DNA of 64,000 bases from Henckelia pumila (taxonomy: Eukaryota > Streptophyta > Magnoliopsida > Lamiales > Gesneriaceae): NCBI RefSeq assembly GCF_033568475.1, contig NC_133122.1:66549442-66613441 (forward strand), written 5' to 3'. The notes beneath the pieces are model-generated. The model saw nothing but the letters and a program-made list of their open reading frames with translations, was not told the DNA's origin and made no database searches. Below are positions 58,768 through 64,000 of this stretch, piece after piece; positions within the stretch are counted from its first letter, which is position 1, and the number at the start of each line of letters is the position of its first letter. The position numbers and the translations under genes are program-made.

Positions 58768-59763
58768 CCCGCGCTCGCGCCTCGCGGAACCACGGCGCGC
58801 CCGCGCCGTTCATTGGAGCTGCAGAAAAACCAGGGCAAGAGCAATCTTTACAATCTCAAAATCAACAATCCAAGCCACCAAGGTTCAATCCATAGCTCAT
58901 ACATGAAATAAGGGATTCGAAATACCATTAAAACAATTAATAATACAAGTTCGAGAACATAATTCGATCGAATAAACAAAACAATATAAGTCCAAAGGCA
59001 CAACCCTACGACTCATGGTGTCTCACTTCTATCACTTCCAACTCGACCTAATCATGCAGCTTCTAACTCGATCCTGCCCCACCTGCCGTCAACTACACAT
59101 ACAAACAAAACGACAGCCAGTAAAAGAGACAAATAAAGCAATTTCAAATAATATAACAAATCATGCTATATAAAACCACGAGTCAATCAATTCAAAAAGG
59201 CATATTAGCACTCAACTCGAAATGCATTAAAATGCAATGCATGACTTTAAAACTCGGGATTATCTAATCGGATAATCGAATATCAATAGGTATACAGTTG
59301 GGATCCCAGGGTCAAGTTTTCACGAACAACTCACCAACACAACCCATTCGGGGTGGATGTCGCTCAACTCAAACCCATAGATTTCAGAGCAACTAAAAGA
59401 AGTATTCTAGTAATTGAAAAATCTCGAAATCCAAAGCCACTTCAATATAGCTCCCTAAATCGTCTAAGTTCAAAACGAATCGAATCTTCGGCTCAAGATG
59501 TATACAAGTGAAAATAAACTCATCCAAGTAAAAAAATCAAATAATTCAAATAGCATACAAGTATGTGATTTCTTTTGGGCACTCGAATTAAATCAAATTC
59601 GAGTTAATCGTCCAAATCATTCAATTGTCGTCTTCTTACTTTTTCAAGTTCGTAGGGGATTCAAATCTGAAAATAACAACGAACTCAATCAAAATCAAAT
59701 CGAATCAAAACAAGCCATACAATAAGTCCAATACTATACCGTCTTCGATCCTCGAATCGATTC
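58768..59763 (-). repeat. Element A 5' LTR, second part
   Basis: It resumes element A's LTR after element B and matches 43490-44526. It ends at CGATTC, where element C's LTR begins. Confidence 0.9.
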
Positions 59764-62401
59764 TGAAACACCTACTACTAATAAATGCGGAATTTTTTTT
59801 TAAATAATCTATAAATAATACTATACATATACGCCCATACATATTTGTATAAACATAAAAAAAATAATTTTACTACATAAAAATAACTTAATTAATTGCT
59901 GAAAATATCCTTATGCAAGAAATAAAAATACTAAGTTTGATAATTCAACATTCCCATAATTAAAATAATAAAAAGAAGAACTTGTTTAAAAACTCAGCAT
60001 AATAAAATAAATGTTTCTTAAACATCAACTAGAATCTGCGACGGTCACGGGGTCCACTGCTCTGTGAGCTCATACGTCCTCACCATCGGTAGGAGCTACA
60101 TAAAAGTCATCTGTCTCACCTGCACCATATAAGCGTAGTGAGCCGAGGGGCTCAACATGTCTAATCCTTTGTAACAAGGTTAAAAATAATGCATTACATA
60201 ATTACTACTACATATACATGTACATGAGCATGCATGGAAATATTTTCATCGCATAATAAAACTGCTGAATCATAAACTGAATCATAACCATAATCATAAA
60301 CATATTATTTCTTTATCATATATAACATAATTGAGCAATGCTTTTGAAACTTGAAGATGGTCCTATCCATAAGTGTGACGCTCATGTGTCGACTGATCAG
60401 TCTCATAAACTAACGTACGATGGCGGTGATAAATCACCTCCTATGGTAGTAAAATACCGAATCATATGGTGGAAACCACCCCTATGTCACACATACTTCA
60501 ATTTCCACCAAAATATTTTATTGCTCATCATTTACATAATTATATACATAAGAAATTTCATGAATGCATGCACTGAAAATGTGTCCGTAATATATATTTA
60601 ATTTATTTTCATAATAAATATACTTATACTTAAAATATAAACTTTATGCATAAAATAATTAAATATATATTCGGACTCATTTATTTTTCATGGGTTGGTC
60701 CAGACTGCTGGTCTCTCTACTAAACCCCTTAACTGACTTAAAGCCCATAATTAAAATAAATAATTTTAAAAATTATAATTTTCACTAAAATAAAGTACTT
60801 AAATGTTATTGGGCTTAAATAAAAATATTTGGGCCCAATAACTAATTAATTCATAAAAATTCCTGGACTGGCCCAATAAAATCACTGACTGGCCTAAAAA
60901 TTCTTATGGGCTCCTAAGCTCGTAAAAATTATTGGGCTAACTTAAATAAATTATTTAAGGCCCAAATAAAATTATTTAGAGGCCCAAATAATTTTCTAAC
61001 TAATTTATTTTTTTTCTAAAGCCCAAAACACACTTAAACTATTAAATTCTTAAAAATTAAAATACCCGAGCCCGGCCCACCTAACCCGGACCCGGACTCT
61101 ACTGACCCGACCCACTATGACCTAAACCCGACCCGGACCACCCAGGACCCGACCCATACCAAACCCATAGCCCAACCCGTAGCCCCTTTCTTCCCCTCGG
61201 CTCGGCCGTGAGCAGCAGGCCTTCTTGGCCTGCTGCCGGCTCGCTCCGGCCACCTCTGGCCGGAGCGCCGCCGCCCAGACGTAGCCCACGTCTGGGCGGT
61301 ACTAACCTAGCCCCTGAACCCAAGCCATGCAGCCCAGCCCCTAACCAAACCGAGCCCTTCCCATGAACCCTAACCTGCGCACCTGCTGTCAACCTCATGC
61401 CCAAAATCATGGCCTAGCCCTATCCAGCCTTAACCCTGGCCATGGCTCGACCCTCATGACCCTGACACACCCCCTGACCATCAGCCACAGTACTTGACCA
61501 TCCCATGGAGGCAAAACCGTGGATATGCATCAAATTTTGGAGAGAAACGAGGGGTATGCACAGTGTATCATCAAATTATTGCATCCATTCACGTATAATC
61601 CATGTCAAACAAATAAAATCTGTAACGAAACGTGTAATAGCTTATATGGTGTTGAGAGAAAATAATTACACATGCCTTTAAATTATTGACGAAGAATATC
61701 GCGTCTACGGGTCTCCGGGACGACGAACGGACCAAAATTCTTCAAGGAATGAAGCTTGGATGATCGGCTATGGGGTTTTCTTCCAAGAAGGATGATGGAG
61801 GCGTGAAGGAGGGTGGAAGAAAAGGGAGTTGTCGGCTGAAGGAGATAGTGGTAGGGTAGGTTTAGGTTTTAAATAAATTAAATAGAATTCAAATAGGATA
61901 TTAATTAATATAATATAGTTAGGTAGATAATATGACATAAAATATAAAATTTTTAAACTATTAAAATTAATAATAAATCTGATATTAAACAAAAATCCCG
62001 AAATAAAAATTTTGGGAATTTTTAAATATTAATAAAAGTCAATAAAATGACTTATTTTGGCTAAAAATCAATCCTTAAATAAATATATAATTAAATACTA
62101 AAATTTTCTTGACAAAATACCTTAAAATATTATTTTAAGGCTCATAAAACTCATAAAATATTTTTGGCTAAGAATTTTGGTATCTCGTCCGTCCACGGTC
62201 CCGTCTATGCGATCAAAACCAATAATTTCCTTAAAAATCTAAAAATTCTAAAATAGAGGGTTAAATGTTAAAATAAATTAAATCATGCATATAATTCACA
62301 TAATAACACATAAATGTCATTTAACCCAAATATAAATTTTAAATAATTATTTTCCTTAATTATGCATGCAAATTTACGTATTAAAATTTTCGGGTGTTAC
62401 A
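59764..62401 (-). repeat. Element C 3' LTR (about 2.6 kb)
   Basis: On the minus strand it runs from TGTAACACCC to GGTGTTTCA. It contains a GC-rich stretch at 61030-61420 and AT-rich flanks with ATTGGGCCC words. Its low-coordinate edge interrupts element A's LTR at a known place (compare 44526), which fixes the boundary. Its high-coordinate edge is followed by a purine tract (minus-strand TTAAGGGGGGGAGAAT). Confidence 0.85.
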
Positions 62402-62445
62402 ATTCTCCCCCCCTTAAATTGAATTTCGTCCTCGAATTAAAGTAC

Positions 62446-63579
62446 TTACTCGAATAACTCCGGGTAGCGAGTCCTCATGTCTGCCTCGGTCTCCCAAGTG
62501 GCTTCCTCTTCGGAATGATTCTGCCACTGGATTTTGACCATCGGTATGACCCGCGTCCTCAATCTCCGCTCATCTCTGGCTAATATACGAACAGGCCTCT
62601 CCTCAAATGCTAGATCTGGTGCTAACTGCAAAGGCTCGTAATCCAACACATGCGTCGGATTAGAGATGTATCTCCGAAGCATGGATACATGGAAAACGTT
62701 GTGCACTGCTGCAAGCCCTGGTGGTAGTGCTAAACGGTATGCCAAAGTGCCAACTCTCTCCAAAATCTCAAATGGCCCAATATATCTCGGATTCAACTTG
62801 CCTCTGCGACCAAATCTCATCACCCCTTTCATAGGTGATACTTTCAAAAACACATGATCACCTACTACAAACCCAAGATCTCGTCGTCGAGTATCAGCAT
62901 AACTCTTCTGACGACTCTGAGCTGTCCTCATACGATCCCGTATCTGTGTCACAATATCGGCAGTCTTCTGTACAATCTCGGAACCAAGTAAAATCCTCTC
63001 GCCAACCTCATCCCAATGCACTGGCGATCTACATCTCTTCCCGTAGAGAGCTGTATAAGGAGCCATACCTATAGACGACTGAAAACTGTTGTTATAGGTA
63101 AACTCCACTAATGGCAGTCTAGTCTCCCAAGAGCCTTGAAAATCAATGACACAAGCCCTCAGTAGATCCTCAAGAATCTGGATCACCCTCTCCGACTGAC
63201 CATCTGTCTGGGGATGGAACGCTGTACTGAATAATAGCCGAGTCCCCAAAGCTGTGTGCAAACTCTTCCAGAATGCAGACGTAAATCTCGGATCTCTATC
63301 CGATACAATCGACACTGGTATGCCATGCAGTCTAACAATCTCCTTGATGTAAAGCTCTGCATACTGCTTCAATGAGTAAGTAGTCCTCACCGGCAAGAAA
63401 TGAGCTGACTTGGTGAGTCTATCCACGATCACCCAAATAGCTGTACATCCTCTAGTACTCCTCGGAAGGCCAACTACAAAGTCCATCGTGATGTTCTCCC
63501 ACTTCCACTCCGGAATGGGTAGAGGCTTAAGTAACCCTGCAGGTCGCTGATGCTCTGCCTTGACCTGCTGACAAGTCAA
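62446..63579 (-). pseudogene. Element C integrase core and chromodomain
   Basis: 377 codons to a normal stop. The integrase core has [34 protein letters not shown] and HPQTDGQSER. A C-terminal chromodomain follows (MVKIQWQNHSEEEATWETEADM). The upstream end is set by an in-frame TAA at 63583-63585, after which the frame carries on into the zinc region of the same integrase, so the protein is broken by one stop. Confidence 0.88.
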
Positions 63580-63585
63580 GCACTC

Positions 63586-64000
63586 TTATACAAATCGGCC
63601 AATATCTCTCTTCATGCCGGGCCACCAATACAATGACTGCAAATCTCTATACATCTTCGTACTTCCGGGGTGAATGGAATACGGAGATGTATGAGCCTCT
63701 GTCAAGATCTCAATCCTCAACTGATCAACGTTCGGTACCCACATACGACCACGGTACTGAACGATACCATCAACAACTGTATAGAGAAGCCCGCCCTTGG
63801 CTTCATCTCTCTGCCTTAATCGTTGCAACTCCTCATCTGCAGGCTGTCCAACTCTGATACGATTCCGAAGATTCGGCTGTACCACTAACACTGCCAAACT
63901 CGGTGCCTGCCCGCTCGAGTACAACTCCAGCTCAAATCTCTGAATCTCCTCCTGAAGTGGCAACTGAACTGTCACACAAGATACCACTGAAGTCTTCCGA
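63586..64000 (-). pseudogene. Element C RNase H/integrase linker and zinc region (runs off the window)
   Basis: Same frame as the previous entry, open to the window edge. It includes HPGSTKMYRDLQSLYWWPGM, the HHCC zinc part of integrase, and ends at the TAA. The start and the remainder of pol lie beyond 64000. Confidence 0.85.

Larger units (their letters stand above)
43278..59763 (-). mobile_element. Element A: old minus-strand Ty3/gypsy element, triply invaded
   Basis: Its 3' LTR is 43278-45304 and its decayed interior is 45305-50489. Its 5' LTR starts at 50490, is split by element B at 50701/58768 and is cut off by element C's LTR at 59763. On the minus strand the LTR runs from TGTAAAGCCC to GGTCTCACA. 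A tRNA-Met-type primer site (minus-strand TGGTATCAAAGC, 50473-50484) lies next to the 5' LTR, and a purine tract ending GAGGGAGAGAAT adjoins the 3' LTR. The remainder of the 5' LTR must lie beyond the window. Confidence 0.88.
62402..64000 (-). mobile_element. Element C: minus-strand chromodomain Ty3/gypsy element, interior (partial)
   Basis: Only the 3' end of the element lies in the window: the polypurine tract, the end of pol, and integrase sequence reaching to the edge. With its LTR at 59764-62401 it is a Tekay/Del-like chromovirus of a different family from element B, sharing only protein-level similarity. Confidence 0.9.

Noticed and set aside
61099-61410. Minus-strand Gly-rich frame of 103 codons
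   Set aside because: It lies in the GC-rich part of element C's LTR. The Gly/Ser/Arg composition follows from the base composition.

Overview
This is a stretch of nuclear DNA from a flowering plant, most likely a eudicot. The evidence is AT-rich intergenic DNA, many short GT-AG introns, a large P-class PPR gene, a LAC4-type laccase with a miR397-like site, a DIVARICATA-type MYB, plastid proteins with transit peptides, and plant-specific transposons (a MULE, chromodomain Ty3 elements and a Cassandra TRIM). The closest remembered relatives are Arabidopsis and Antirrhinum proteins. An asterid source is plausible but not proven.

Left half (1-30,012), gene-rich. In order: a DUF962 membrane protein (-); an eight-exon plastid anion/phosphate transporter of the PHT4;2/ANTR3 type (-) with a foldback repeat in its first intron; an intronless PPR gene (+) followed by two tandem duplications; a two-exon plastid coiled-coil membrane protein of unknown role (-); a five-exon laccase (+); a two-exon MYB (+); and an eleven-exon sulfolipid synthase SQD2 (-). 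I traced exon borders by hand. For the transporter, laccase and SQD2 the exons sum to 520, 557 and 520 codons, close to the family lengths. The genes have unrelated jobs and there is no sign of a functional cluster. The gaps are AT-rich and hold scattered copies of a small MITE-like repeat.

Middle (30,013-37,143), gene-poor. It holds one weak small ORF, a decayed chromovirus-type LTR, a degenerate minisatellite with hairpin arms, a degenerate X8-domain gene and a CACTA-type transposase remnant.

Right half (37,144-64,000), stacked transposons. A complete 6,068-bp MULE has about 510-bp terminal inverted repeats and a 9-bp target duplication. It carries an apparently intact four-exon transposase and a second, convergent gene for a GRF zinc-finger, coiled-coil, membrane-anchored protein. 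Next to it lies an old minus-strand Ty3 element (A), which has been invaded three times. A Cassandra TRIM carrying 5S-rRNA-like promoter sequence sits in its interior (TSD CTCAT). A plus-strand chromovirus (B) splits its second LTR (TSD CCCGC). A further minus-strand chromovirus (C) cuts the same LTR again and runs off the window. Element B has ten 15-bp palindromes in its U3, a 751-bp duplication that leaves an extra partial LTR, and two in-frame stops in pol. The order of events can be read directly: A inserted first, then a 126-bp tandem duplication across A's border, then the MULE landed in the second copy of that duplication.
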